DNA of 52,802 nt from Deltaproteobacteria bacterium. Its GTDB lineage: Bacteria; Myxococcota_A; Polyangia; Polyangiales; Polyangiaceae. A model generated the notes under the pieces. The model had not been told where the DNA came from. It saw only the letters and a list, made by a program, of their open reading frames with translations, and made no database searches. Location: the NCBI GenBank assembly GCA_003235365.1, contig QJWJ01000124.1:1-52802 (forward strand). Direction: 5' to 3'. Positions within the stretch are counted from its first letter, which is position 1. Every line of letters begins with the position of its first letter. The translations under genes were made by a program, and so were the position numbers. Positions 1 through 8,249 of this stretch are shown here, one piece after another.

Positions 1-804
1 CTCGCGCGTGTCGTTGGGCTGCAGGTCGGGCTCCCCCTCGACTTCGTAGTAGTCGATGCCAGACGGCCCGCCACTGTCGACCTCAGACGCCGGTTCGTCG
101 GTCTCGTCGTCAGTAGTCGAGCTGCCCGCGTCCTCTTCAGATGACACCGACGGCCCAGATGCACTGGCATCTTCGAGCTCGGACATCATCGGCTCGGGAT
201 TTGAACTCCCCCCGGCGTCCTTGGTCGCCGGCTCGTCATCGTCGTCTTTCGGGCTCGGTTTGCTGGGACCACTCCCCGCATCATCACCCTTGGACGATCC
301 GGACGGCACATCGTCGAAGCTCAGCATGCCTTCGTCGTCGACTTCACGTTCTTCCGCACAGACGCCGTCGCTCGCACAGACCTGCTTGTCCGGGCAATCC
401 GAGTCACGCTTACACGGCCCCCGACACTGGTTATCTGCAGCACACACCTGCGGGCTATTGCACTCGTCCTCGGACCCGGTCGAGTCACACTCCGCCTCAT
501 CGGGAAACTGGCAAGCGAAGACACCGGTCTTCTCCGATTGAACGCAGCGCGCGGGGAAGGGACAGTCACCGCTGTCGTTGCACGGCTCGTGGCAACGCTG
601 AAAAACGCAGATCAGCGGGTCCTCGCAATCGGAGTTCAGCGAGCAGCTTTCAGTCACCTTGGCGATGGCTTCGTCGATCTCTTTCGAATCGTCGTCGCAG
701 CCGACGAGCGATCCCATCAACGAGGCCAAACCAAGGCCGAACGCGACCGAACGTCCCAGAGGAAGCCCCGCTTGGCTTCGCAGTTTTCGGATTCGTGAGT
801 TCAT
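1..804 (-). CDS. Cys-rich lipoprotein, C-terminus cut by window edge
   Basis: The gene starts at an ATG (802-804, read in reverse) preceded by an AGGAGT-like ribosome site and runs off the left edge, so 268 codons are visible. The N-terminus is a lipoprotein signal with lipobox LVGC (Cys about residue 36), so the product should be lipidated and anchored in the envelope. Residues about 50-150 hold repeated Cys motifs of the form C-x3/4-D/S-D-C and C-x4-C, the EGF/dickkopf-like pattern of many myxobacterial surface lipoproteins. After that comes a low-complexity linker rich in Asp, Ser, Pro and Glu. The function is unknown. It resembles the small lipoprotein at 20089-20484 in Cys spacing. Confidence 0.8.
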   Translation of the reverse strand, partial: MNSRIRKLRSQAGLPLGRSVAFGLGLASLMGSLVGCDDDSKEIDEAIAKVTESCSLNSDCEDPLICVFQRCHEPCNDSGDCPFPARCVQSEKTGVFACQFPDEAECDSTGSEDECNSPQVCAADNQCRGPCKRDSDCPDKQVCASDGVCAEEREVDDEGMLSFDDVPSGSSKGDDAGSGPSKPSPKDDDDEPATKDAGGSSNPEPMMSELEDASASGPSVSSEEDAGSSTTDDETDEPASEVDSGGPSGIDYYEVEGEPDLQPNDTRE

Positions 805-865
805 TGCTACTGCACTCCTTTGCGTAAACGAGCCACGCCCTTTCGGTGCGTCGCTTGAAAATTGA

Positions 866-2338
866 TCAGAAGTTGCCTCGGAGTGCCGCGCCGCCAGGAC
901 GAACTTCCAGCCCGAGGTTCGAAACGAGCGCACCGCTGCTCGCCTGAAACTTGTCGGGATCATCGGCTCCCAGCCGCATCCAGATCCCCGCCGCCATGCC
1001 TGCAACGCCGACACCGAGCCCCACCCAGCCCCAGACTTCACGGCCCTGCACGCGCTTCAATTCATCGCCGCTCGCGCGAACCGCCTCTTGGCACTCCGGC
1101 GTGGTGCACCTCCCCGAAACCGTGTCGCGAGCATCAGCCAGCTCTGCATCGAAGGTAGCCTGAGCGTCAGTCTCCCGAGCGCCATTCCAAATCAAGAATC
1201 CCACGGCACCAGCCGACACCGCCACGCCCGCTCCCAAAGTGACGTAGCTCCAAAGACGCTGCGAGTAGGCCGAATCGACGTACGCCGCAAGCGTATCGGC
1301 AGTGGGAAACAGCTCGACGAATACCGCGGAACCCCCGGGCTCGACGACTACCTCTCGTTGCAGCTCGTGATAGCCGCTGCGCTCGACCCGTAGCAAGTGC
1401 TTGCCCACAGGTAACCTCAGACCATCGGAGAAGTCGAGCCGCGGCTCACCGTCCACCCAAACCAAGGCCTGCGGTTGGCTCACCGTGACCGCCAGCTTGC
1501 CCTGCTGCGTCGCCGCCGCGTCCAAGGTCAACTTCACGCTCAGCTGCCCGCTGCTCCCCGGGTGCAGCACGACGGTTCGCTCCTCGGAGACATAGCCCGG
1601 ACGAACGAAACGCAACTGGTGTACCCCCGGTCGAAAGGCGACACTGGCATCGAAGGGAGTCGTGCCAATGAGTTCATCTCCGGCAAAGACCTGCACGCTG
1701 GGCGCCGACGTCGAAACGTCGAGGTGAGCCAGGTTTTCTTGCAGCGGGCGCAACTCCACAGCCAGTTGGCGCGTGGTTTGGCTGGGCACGACCACCTCGA
1801 AACGGCGCGGCTCGTAGTCCGGCGCAAGCACGGAAACGACGTGCGACCCAGCCCCAACCGGGATCGGGTCCGCCGGTGTCTTGGCCACTTCGACGTTGTT
1901 GATCTGGATCACCGCATCGTCGACGTTCGCCGTGACTTCCAGCAGCCCCAGGCGCTGTCGGTGAACCGCCACGACTTCACGAGCGAGTTGCTGTTGCTCC
2001 GGCGTGATCTTCGGCTCTTTGGCGTCGAGCAGGCCCGTGAGCAACCGCACGACCTCGGCGGACTGCTCGAGCTTGGCGTAGACCAGAGCGAGGTTGAACT
2101 GCACTTGCACGTGGTGCGTCAGCTCATAGGCACGCAAGAACTCCGCGAGGGCGCCTCGATAGTCGTTTTGATTGTACAGCTTCAAGCCGCGATCGAAACG
2201 CCAACGCGCTTCGGCGCGGACGTCGTTGACGACGGGCCGAACCGTCGTCGTTCCAGCGTCGTCGGTAGCTGGAGATTGTGCCCAAGCCGTCGAGGACCAC
2301 AGAGCGAGTAAGACGAAGACGCGGGATGAACGAGACAC
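866..2338 (-). CDS. TPR and PEGA-repeat exported protein
   Basis: This protein of about 490 residues is read from a GTG at 2338, chosen because it gives a textbook signal peptide ending in ALWSSTAWA-Q; the frame stays open upstream to 2749 and another start at 2401 is possible. Residues about 40-115 look like TPR helices (RFDRGLKLYNQNDYRGALAE). Three PEGA-type beta repeats follow (about 125-340; motifs such as VSVLAPDYEPRRFEV and LRFVRPGYVSEERTV). The C-terminus has two Gly/Ala/Val-rich hydrophobic segments separated by a short Cys-containing loop. This architecture is common in myxobacterial envelope proteins and probably binds other surface proteins or the cell wall. No enzymatic motif is seen. 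Confidence 0.82.
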   Translation of the reverse strand: MSRSSRVFVLLALWSSTAWAQSPATDDAGTTTVRPVVNDVRAEARWRFDRGLKLYNQNDYRGALAEFLRAYELTHHVQVQFNLALVYAKLEQSAEVVRLLTGLLDAKEPKITPEQQQLAREVVAVHRQRLGLLEVTANVDDAVIQINNVEVAKTPADPIPVGAGSHVVSVLAPDYEPRRFEVVVPSQTTRQLAVELRPLQENLAHLDVSTSAPSVQVFAGDELIGTTPFDASVAFRPGVHQLRFVRPGYVSEERTVVLHPGSSGQLSVKLTLDAAATQQGKLAVTVSQPQALVWVDGEPRLDFSDGLRLPVGKHLLRVERSGYHELQREVVVEPGGSAVFVELFPTADTLAAYVDSAYSQRLWSYVTLGAGVAVSAGAVGFLIWNGARETDAQATFDAELADARDTVSGRCTTPECQEAVRASGDELKRVQGREVWGWVGLGVGVAGMAAGIWMRLGADDPDKFQASSGALVSNLGLEVRPGGAALRGNF

Positions 2339-3345
2339 GATGAGTCGCCCGGCTGCAACCTCTTGGAGCCACAACCGATGACCCCCTAACGCAGCTTCCA
2401 TGCCAGGCGCAAGTCTCGATGACTCGCAGGGAAGCGACCAGACTCGAATCTCGAACGCCGTCCTTGGACTGTGTTTCAGTAGTCGTGGACAGTCCGAAAC
2501 CAACGCGACGCACAACGGAAGGCTCTGGCCGCAGTGGGCCAGGCGGCGGCACCAGATAGCCCAAGCGGGCCGTAGCCGATCGTTAACTTGGTAGTTGAAT
2601 CCAGGATCCCTCCCAGGCCGCAGCACGTCCCGAGTCCGCTCGATGCTCCGCGCGCCCCCGTGTCGCAATCGCCCCCCAGCCCCTCCCTTCCTCGATACTG
2701 GCGGCCCGGCCGTCACGGCATCGACCATACACGCACCGAACACCAGCAACGCGCAGTCAACGGGGTACCCAACGACAAGAATGCTGAAGAGTCGAGACGC
2801 GGCGAACCGCGGAGCGGCGCGTCTCGACCCAGCAATTCAAATCCCGACTGCGCTTGACGTCCTACGAGAGCGCGCGCCGGCAGTCATCAGCGACACCCGA
2901 GCCCCGGTGAGCAATCGCCGCGCCACTGTAGGCGTCAGAACAACAGCCGCATTCCGCGGGATCTGTCGACCCGGTCGGGCGGCGCTGGCTGGCTGGCCTG
3001 ACACGCCCGAACTCGAACAGCATCGTTCACCAGCATCGATGAGTTCAAGGCATCGTGAGCCCACCGACGGGCGGCGTCGCCCACCCGTGAGCGTGACGCC
3101 GGGATCTGGAGCGCGTCCACGCCCGCAATCGCTTCGCTGTTCCTCGGCAGGTCACACCGAACTGAAACCACCGCGTGCGATGAGCTCGAATGGATCGCTG
3201 GGCTGTCCGCACCGTGGCTTTTTTTCGCACCCCGAAGTGGTCGATTGGCAAGGTCACCCGCGACAGGGCATGCTGGCAGACCGATGGCACCCGCGGCGCA
3301 CACGCGTCGCGACCGGCCTGATCGACTGACTTGGAGCAGCTTACG
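2339..3345. other. About 1 kb with no convincing gene
   Basis: This is the gap between the divergent TPR/PEGA gene and the Cys/His lipoprotein. Open frames exist on both strands (for example 2595-3329 plus) but their translations are Arg/Pro/Ser-rich with no hydrophobic core, no signal sequence and no recognisable fold, which is expected of random open frames in GC-rich DNA. The only structured element seen is the inverted repeat at 2791-2828. Confidence 0.6.
2791..2828. repeat. Dispersed palindromic element, copy 1
   Basis: Perfect 11-bp arms GTCGAGACGCG (2791-2801) and CGCGTCTCGAC (2818-2828) enclose a 16-nt loop. The same left arm and a nearly identical right arm recur at 8121-8157, so this is a two-copy intergenic palindrome. 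There is no T-tract after it, so it is not a classical intrinsic terminator. Confidence 0.7.
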
Positions 3346-3984
3346 ATGAAAGCTTCACTACCCGTGATCGGCAGCTTGTTTGCCCTGATCACGGTCGCCT
3401 GCGGCGACGACGATGGTGGCTCGACACCGCTGACCGAAGCCGGCACGCGCGACACCGATGACACTCCGACCTCGCCCACGAGCGGTGAGAAGGAAGCGGG
3501 AACGAAGCCGATCCCCAACCTGCACGAGATCCCCAGCGAGGGCACGGAGGGGGAAATCATGTGCGCTGAGCTCGGCACGCTTTGCCATCCTTTCGACAAC
3601 AATGACGGCGAGTTTGGCGAACAATGCCACGACGTGGGGCACGCAGGTGATCCCGAGGCATGCGCCGAAATCTACGACGAGTGCATCGCCTTTTGCCAAG
3701 CGCCGATCGACGCCGGAACGTCTGACGCAGGCACACGGCACCCCGACGACGCGAGTGCGGGTCACCACGAAACAGATGCCGGCAGCGCGTTGTGCGAAGA
3801 ACTCGGCCACACGTGTCACGCGTTCGATGACGGCGACGGATTGGGGCGCGAGTGCCACGAGGTGGGCCACGCGGGTGATCACGAAGCCTGCGAGGCCATC
3901 TTCGATCAATGCTCGCAGTTGTGTCGCGGTGACGCCGGTCCTGGCCATACCGAGCCGATGGACGCGAGCGCCGATGGCGGCTGA
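3346..3984 (+). CDS. Lipoprotein with a duplicated Cys/His domain
   Basis: The ATG at 3346 lies 9 nt after GGAG (3333-3336) and gives a 212-residue lipoprotein (lipobox ITVAC, Cys 19). A TTG 15 nt upstream is possible but would include the ribosome site. After an Asp/Thr-rich linker there are two copies of a domain of about 45 residues with the pattern C-x2-LG-x2-CH-x-FD ... CH-x-VGHAGD-x-EAC-x2-I-x-D-x-C-x3-C. The copies share nearly all Cys and His positions. I do not recognise the family. The conserved CH and GHAGD motifs suggest metal binding or disulfide-stabilised folds. It opens a plus-strand run with a YtkA-like lipoprotein, a beta-barrel and a multihaem cytochrome. Confidence 0.8.
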   Translation: MKASLPVIGSLFALITVACGDDDGGSTPLTEAGTRDTDDTPTSPTSGEKEAGTKPIPNLHEIPSEGTEGEIMCAELGTLCHPFDNNDGEFGEQCHDVGHAGDPEACAEIYDECIAFCQAPIDAGTSDAGTRHPDDASAGHHETDAGSALCEELGHTCHAFDDGDGLGRECHEVGHAGDHEACEAIFDQCSQLCRGDAGPGHTEPMDASADGG

Positions 3985-4033
3985 GCGTCGAAGTCCAGTC
4001 CATGTTGCCCCGAGTTCGCTGGCGAGCCGAACC

Positions 4034-4492
4034 ATGCCACGTCTGAACACTCTGGTCAGTGCCGGCCTCGTGCTGGTTGCACTGGCACCAATCGTCGCTT
4101 GCTCTTCAGTAGACAGCACTGCCAAGGACCAACTGAGCAGCCTGACGTTTGCCGAAGAGCCGTGGCTTCGACTGCACAGCGACGAAGGACGATTCGAGGT
4201 CGAGTTGCGCTCGCTGCCCGCGAGTCCTCCAGTACGTGGCGACAACCGCATCGAACTGCGCGTACTCGACGCCGACACCGGCAGCGGGATCGAAGGCTTG
4301 GCCATCGACATGGTGCCGTTCATGCCGGCAATGGGACACGGCTCAGGAGTCGACCCATCGTCGACGGAAGTCGGCGATGGCGGCTACGAGCTGTATCCGG
4401 TACGACTGTCCATGCCTGGTCGCTGGGAACTGCGAACGACCCTCGGCGATGCTGACCCAGACACGCTGACCCCGACGTTCGAAGTGCCCTGA
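4034..4492 (+). CDS. YtkA/FixH-like lipoprotein
   Basis: This 152-residue protein has a lipoprotein signal (lipobox IVACS). The mature part is a single Ig-like beta domain: RLHSDEGRFEVELRSLP, then an MPAMGHG loop, then MPGRWELRTTL. That is the pattern of YtkA-like (PF13115) and FixH-like domains, where the Met/His loop is often linked to copper. Binding of copper here is inference. The gene sits between the Cys/His-repeat lipoprotein (49 nt upstream) and a beta-barrel gene. A second protein with the same fold and an MPDHGHG loop is encoded at 7308-7865 on the opposite strand. Confidence 0.75.
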   Translation: MPRLNTLVSAGLVLVALAPIVACSSVDSTAKDQLSSLTFAEEPWLRLHSDEGRFEVELRSLPASPPVRGDNRIELRVLDADTGSGIEGLAIDMVPFMPAMGHGSGVDPSSTEVGDGGYELYPVRLSMPGRWELRTTLGDADPDTLTPTFEVP

Positions 4493-4528
4493 TCGCGGCC
4501 TCTCAGTATCGTGAACTCGAAGGCTCTA

Positions 4529-4628
4529 AATGAGAGTTCGCGCATCGCGAACTCTCATTCGATGCAACAGAGAATGGAGTCGAAAAGTCGACCGCAGCGG
4601 AGGCATTCTTTCGGACCCTCACCCAACG
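4529..4628 (+). repeat. Two-copy intergenic hairpin element, copy A
   Basis: A 31-nt hairpin with a perfect 14-bp stem and a CAT loop (4529-4542 paired with 4546-4559) is followed by a 16-nt core (GCAACAGAGAATGGAG, 4564-4579) and, 36 nt later, a 13-nt core (CCCTCACCCAACG, 4616-4628). The same three parts recur at 47941-48065, with identical spacing between the two cores. The element lies between the YtkA-like gene and the beta-barrel gene. It would be translated if the beta-barrel start were placed far upstream, which argues for the downstream GTG start. The strand is assigned by gene direction only. Confidence 0.7.
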
Positions 4629-4654
4629 GGGGTTCGAAGAAACACCCGACAACC

Positions 4655-5569
4655 GTGCTCGCCCATTGGGCGATTGGCACCGTCGTGCTCGCATTGCTCG
4701 GTGCAAGCGCCGACGCCCGAGCGCAAGCCTGCTGCGCGGGCGGTAGCGCTTTGACGCCAGGTCGTCTGGAGATGCACGAGTGGCTGCTCGTCGGTCTCCG
4801 GGCGAGCACACGCACAGCTCTCGGCAATGCCGACGCTGAGGGGAACCTCAGGGCCAACCCCAAAGGCACGACGCAGTGGGACTTGCGGCAAGAAGCATTC
4901 TCGACCTTACGCGCTTCGTCGCGTGGCCAGGTCGGTGTGCTCGTCCCGCTGGTGGAGTCGTTCCGCGACAGCGCGACGACCGACGCGGAATCGTCGGTCG
5001 GTCTCGGCGATGTCGAATTCAATGCGCGCTGGGACTTCCTCCACGCTTCGGAAGTGCCACGCGCGGCGGGTGTCGCGTTGCTCGCTCGTGCCATCACCCC
5101 CACCGGCACTGCGGCGGAAGCCGCCACCAAGCCGCTCGGCAGTGACGCCACGGGACTCGGCGCTGCGCAGTTCGAGCTCGGCGTGGCGCTCGAGCGTGCC
5201 TACCGAGCATGGCTTTTCAACCTGTTGGGGGAAATCGGGCAACGCCTATCGCGAGACGTCTCCGGCATCGAAACCACGCCGGGGTTGCGTTGGGGCGCGA
5301 CGCTCGGGATCGGCTACGCGTGGTCGCATCGAACGACGACGGCCTTCGTCACTTCCATCGTCGGTGAGGGCAATTCGGTCGTCGACGGCGCCCAGGTCGC
5401 GCACTCGGCCACGCGGAGCGTCGATCTTGCGTTCGCCGCCACGCATTCTCCAAACAACGACTGGCGACTGAGGACAGCGTTCTCTCTCCAACCGCCAATC
5501 GACGGACTGGCGAAAAACAGTCCCCTGACCGCGGGACTGAGTCTGAGTGTCGTGCGCAGTTTTTGGTAG
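4655..5569 (+). CDS. Outer-membrane beta-barrel protein
   Basis: The GTG at 4655 gives about 304 residues starting with a clean signal peptide (ends ADARAQA). An ATG at 4574 in the same frame would place its start inside a repeated non-coding element, so the downstream start is preferred. The mature protein opens with CCAGGSALTPGRL and continues with alternating amphipathic strands (YAWSHRTTTAFVTSIVG, WRLRTAFSLQPPI) and ends in a terminal aromatic (SFW), the usual outer-membrane assembly signal. It probably forms a barrel of roughly 10-12 strands. It sits just upstream of a pentahaem cytochrome lipoprotein (45-nt gap), so a role in housing or partnering the cytochrome is possible but unproven. 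Confidence 0.7.
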   Translation: MLAHWAIGTVVLALLGASADARAQACCAGGSALTPGRLEMHEWLLVGLRASTRTALGNADAEGNLRANPKGTTQWDLRQEAFSTLRASSRGQVGVLVPLVESFRDSATTDAESSVGLGDVEFNARWDFLHASEVPRAAGVALLARAITPTGTAAEAATKPLGSDATGLGAAQFELGVALERAYRAWLFNLLGEIGQRLSRDVSGIETTPGLRWGATLGIGYAWSHRTTTAFVTSIVGEGNSVVDGAQVAHSATRSVDLAFAATHSPNNDWRLRTAFSLQPPIDGLAKNSPLTAGLSLSVVRSFW

Positions 5570-5614
5570 AGCTGACTGGTTGCCTCTCCCCGTCTCGGAT
5601 CCTAAGAAGAACTG

Positions 5615-7192
5615 ATGAGGTGCGGCAGAGCAAGACGGTGGTCGACGGGTAGCGACTGGAGCAGCCCACTGTCGGTTGCCGCCTCGCAAGCGCCGAACGA
5701 CCGCGTTTCACCTCCGAGAGCGGTGTGGCGGCGCGCTGCCGTGCTGTTGGTCGCCGCCGGGTGCACGACGGAGGATCCTTCGCCCCAGGAACCCCAGGGT
5801 GTCCTCGACGTCGAAGCACTCATGGACCCGCGCACCTGTGAAGGTTGTCACCCAGTTCAATATGCGGAGTGGGCATCGAGCATGCACGCGTACGCGTCGG
5901 AGGATCCACTCTTCGTGGCGATGAACTCGCGCGGTGTGGAGGACGCGAAGATCGGCGAGTTCTGTGTCAACTGCCACGCACCCATGGCAGTGCGCACCGG
6001 CGCGACGACGGACGGCTCGAACCTGGCCGAGCTTCCACGTCACTTGCAGGGCGTCACCTGCTACTACTGCCACAACGTGCAGGACGTAACCGGGGACCAC
6101 AACAACCCGCTCGTCCTGGCTGACGACACCGTGATGCGCGGAGCTTTTGACGATCCGTTACCGACGCCTGCGCATGGTTCGGCCTACTCCGAATTCGTCG
6201 ACCGTGATCGCTTCGAGTCGTCGCGGCTGTGCGGAGCTTGTCACGACATCGTCAACGGCAACGGCGTTCATCTCGAACGAACATTCGGCGAATGGAAGGA
6301 CTCGGTCTATTCGACGGCGGTCGGCGGAACCACGTGCGGCCAGTGTCACATGGATCAAAGCCTGAAAGAGGCGAAGGTGGCCAACGTCGCAGACGCGCCG
6401 ACACGGCGTGTTCACAGTCACCTACTGCCAGGCGTCGACCTCGCCCTGACGCCGTTTCCGGACAAGGCGCTCCAGCGAGAAGCCGTGCAAAAGCAGCTCG
6501 ACAACACGTTGCAGACTGCACTTTGCGTACGCGGTGTCGGCGCGGCGGCACAACTCGAGCTCATCATCGACAACGTCGGCGCGGGGCATTCCTTTCCGAG
6601 CGGCGCCACGCAAGACCGTCGCGCCTGGGTCGAAGTCGTCGCTTACGACGACGACGACGCAGTGATCTACGAAAGCGGCGTGGTCCCGGAAGGAAGCTCG
6701 GTCAGCGAGCTCGACGATCCGGACTTGTGGCTCATGGGTGACTGCATGTTCGACGATTCCGGTGCACCGGTACACATGTTCTGGGAAGCGACTGACAACG
6801 TGTCGAGACTGCTACCCGCCCAAGCAACGTTCGATGTCAGCGATCCGCGCTACTACCAAAGCCATTTGTTTCGCACGTATCCCAGCGACGCACCGTTGGG
6901 GCAGATGCCCGCGCGCGTCGTGGCCCGAGTCTGGCTTCAACCGTTCGAACTGATGGTGTTCGACGAATTGGTCGATGCCGGAGATTTGGTCGACGGTGAC
7001 GACTGGAGCGTCGCGGAGGTTCGCAACGCCCTAGCTCCCCTCCAGATCGGAACCGATCTGGTGTGGACTGCCGAGAGCGCCAACGAGACCTTCACGGACC
7101 GGCTGTTGCCAGTCTCCTGTATCAGCGAAACCAAGCTGACCGCCAACAGTGACAAGGTCGCGGCGAAATCGCTCGTCGGTTGCTCCCTCTGA
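5615..7192 (+). CDS. Pentahaem c-type cytochrome lipoprotein
   Basis: Five CXXCH haem sites are visible, at residues 75 (CEGCH), 117 (CVNCH), 149 (CYYCH), 206 (CGACH) and 241 (CGQCH), counted from the ATG at 5615. A lipobox (LVAAGC, Cys 50) lies far from that ATG, so a GTG at 5723 (giving MWRRAAVLLVAAGC) may be the true start. The haem domain resembles cytochrome c554-family multihaem proteins. The C-terminal half (residues about 290-525) has no haem sites and looks like a beta-rich domain (LELIIDNVGAGHSFPSG, the pattern often seen at the end of such cytochromes). It is expected in the periplasm or on an outer-membrane face and should move electrons. It follows a beta-barrel gene in the same direction. 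Confidence 0.85.
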   Translation: MRCGRARRWSTGSDWSSPLSVAASQAPNDRVSPPRAVWRRAAVLLVAAGCTTEDPSPQEPQGVLDVEALMDPRTCEGCHPVQYAEWASSMHAYASEDPLFVAMNSRGVEDAKIGEFCVNCHAPMAVRTGATTDGSNLAELPRHLQGVTCYYCHNVQDVTGDHNNPLVLADDTVMRGAFDDPLPTPAHGSAYSEFVDRDRFESSRLCGACHDIVNGNGVHLERTFGEWKDSVYSTAVGGTTCGQCHMDQSLKEAKVANVADAPTRRVHSHLLPGVDLALTPFPDKALQREAVQKQLDNTLQTALCVRGVGAAAQLELIIDNVGAGHSFPSGATQDRRAWVEVVAYDDDDAVIYESGVVPEGSSVSELDDPDLWLMGDCMFDDSGAPVHMFWEATDNVSRLLPAQATFDVSDPRYYQSHLFRTYPSDAPLGQMPARVVARVWLQPFELMVFDELVDAGDLVDGDDWSVAEVRNALAPLQIGTDLVWTAESANETFTDRLLPVSCISETKLTANSDKVAAKSLVGCSL

Positions 7193-7307
7193 ACACCGCG
7201 CGCCGTCTGACCTCGCGCACACGGCAGCCGCGTCTCGGCCACAACGTGTGGTGAATCGAACGCCACAGAACCGTCACAGACAAGCTGAGCGCAAAGTTGT
7301 CGGAACG

Positions 7308-7865
7308 CTAGCCTTCGACGCAGAAGAAGAACTGTACCGAATCGATCATCGCGTCAGAATCCTCACTGGGACACTGCAGGTCGATTTCCCAAACACCGGG
7401 CATGAAGAAATTCAGCGGGCTGATGACGTACTCCCGCGCGTCGGGGTCGAACGTCACCTCTGGTGCGACGCGCGCGCCGTGCCCGTGGTCAGGCATCTTC
7501 GCATCGACGAGCAATGGCCCATCGACGAGCTCACCTTGCTCGTCCCGGATCTGGACGCGGAACGTGTTGTCGCCTTTGGCCGGTGGAAACGGCTCCGTAC
7601 CCAACACGACAAAGTCCAAAACACCGAGATCGCCAGACTTTTCGAGAGATCGTGCCTCGACGTCTTCGACGCGAGGGTCGGCGACGCAGGAGACACTGCC
7701 TGCAGCCGTGTCCCCCGTCGTCGGCATCGAGTGCACTGCACCGTCGTCAGCGCCCGACTCACCGTCGGTCGACGACGAACAGGCCGCGAGCAAGCCGCTT
7801 GATGCGATCAGAAACGACGAGATGGTGCGGGCGAGCCCGCGCGAGGTGAACAGCATCCTCGACAT
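7308..7865 (-). CDS. Second YtkA/FixH-like lipoprotein
   Basis: Read from an ATG at 7865 (an upstream in-frame ATG at 7922 would give an overlong leader), this protein of about 185 residues has a lipobox LLAAC. The mature part contains CVADPRVEDVEAR, then a beta domain with FRVQIRDEQGELV, a KMPDHGHG loop and FMPGVWEIDLQC near the end. The fold pattern matches the protein at 4034-4492, but this one adds Cys residues near both ends of the domain (a possible disulfide). It is convergent with the pentahaem cytochrome gene; the 115-nt gap has no clear terminator. Confidence 0.75.
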   Translation of the reverse strand: MSRMLFTSRGLARTISSFLIASSGLLAACSSSTDGESGADDGAVHSMPTTGDTAAGSVSCVADPRVEDVEARSLEKSGDLGVLDFVVLGTEPFPPAKGDNTFRVQIRDEQGELVDGPLLVDAKMPDHGHGARVAPEVTFDPDAREYVISPLNFFMPGVWEIDLQCPSEDSDAMIDSVQFFFCVEG

Positions 7866-8249
7866 GAGTCGCACGCTAGCACTCGTTTGCTCACCTGTCA
7901 CCCGAGCCTTGGACTTCGGCAAGATTTGCCGCGCAGCAGCACTGTAGCGATCGCGCCCAACAAGACGATCGAGTCATGCCCCTGTCATTCCGTACGGGAC
8001 CGCTGACGATTCGACAACCGCAGCGCTCGGGCTCTCTCTGCTCCTCGTCCTCGCTGGCGACCCCCAACACATCTCGAACCGCTGGCCACAACAAGCAACC
8101 CGAGCAGAATTGGTTCAGGTGTCGAGACGCGGCGCCACGCGAAGCCCCGCGTCTCGATTCTCATCGACCATGTCCGACAAAAGCAGTGCACGCCATCGTT
8201 GCTGCGCTGTCCAGCGGGAAGCACGCAAGCCCCATCTGCGAGCCTTCAG
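7866..8249. other. Gap without a gene, holds palindrome copy 2
   Basis: This stretch lies upstream of the YtkA-like gene start and downstream of the archaemetzincin gene end. No credible coding frame is seen. It contains the inverted repeat at 8121-8157. Confidence 0.55.
8121..8158. repeat. Dispersed palindromic element, copy 2
   Basis: Arms TCGAGACGCGG (8122-8132) and CCGCGTCTCGA (8147-8157) pair over 11 bp around a 14-nt loop. The left side GTCGAGACGCGGCG is identical to copy 1 at 2791, while the loop differs. It lies about 90 nt past the stop of the archaemetzincin gene and could act in transcript 3'-end formation. Confidence 0.7.

Noticed and set aside
2595..3329. 244-codon plus-strand open frame in the 1 kb gap
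   Set aside because: Arg/Pro/Ser-rich, no hydrophobic core, signal or fold; typical random frame in GC-rich DNA.
4511..4654. N-terminal extension of the beta-barrel frame
   Set aside because: It lies inside an intergenic element repeated at 47941 where the same frame is closed; the downstream GTG gives a clean signal peptide.
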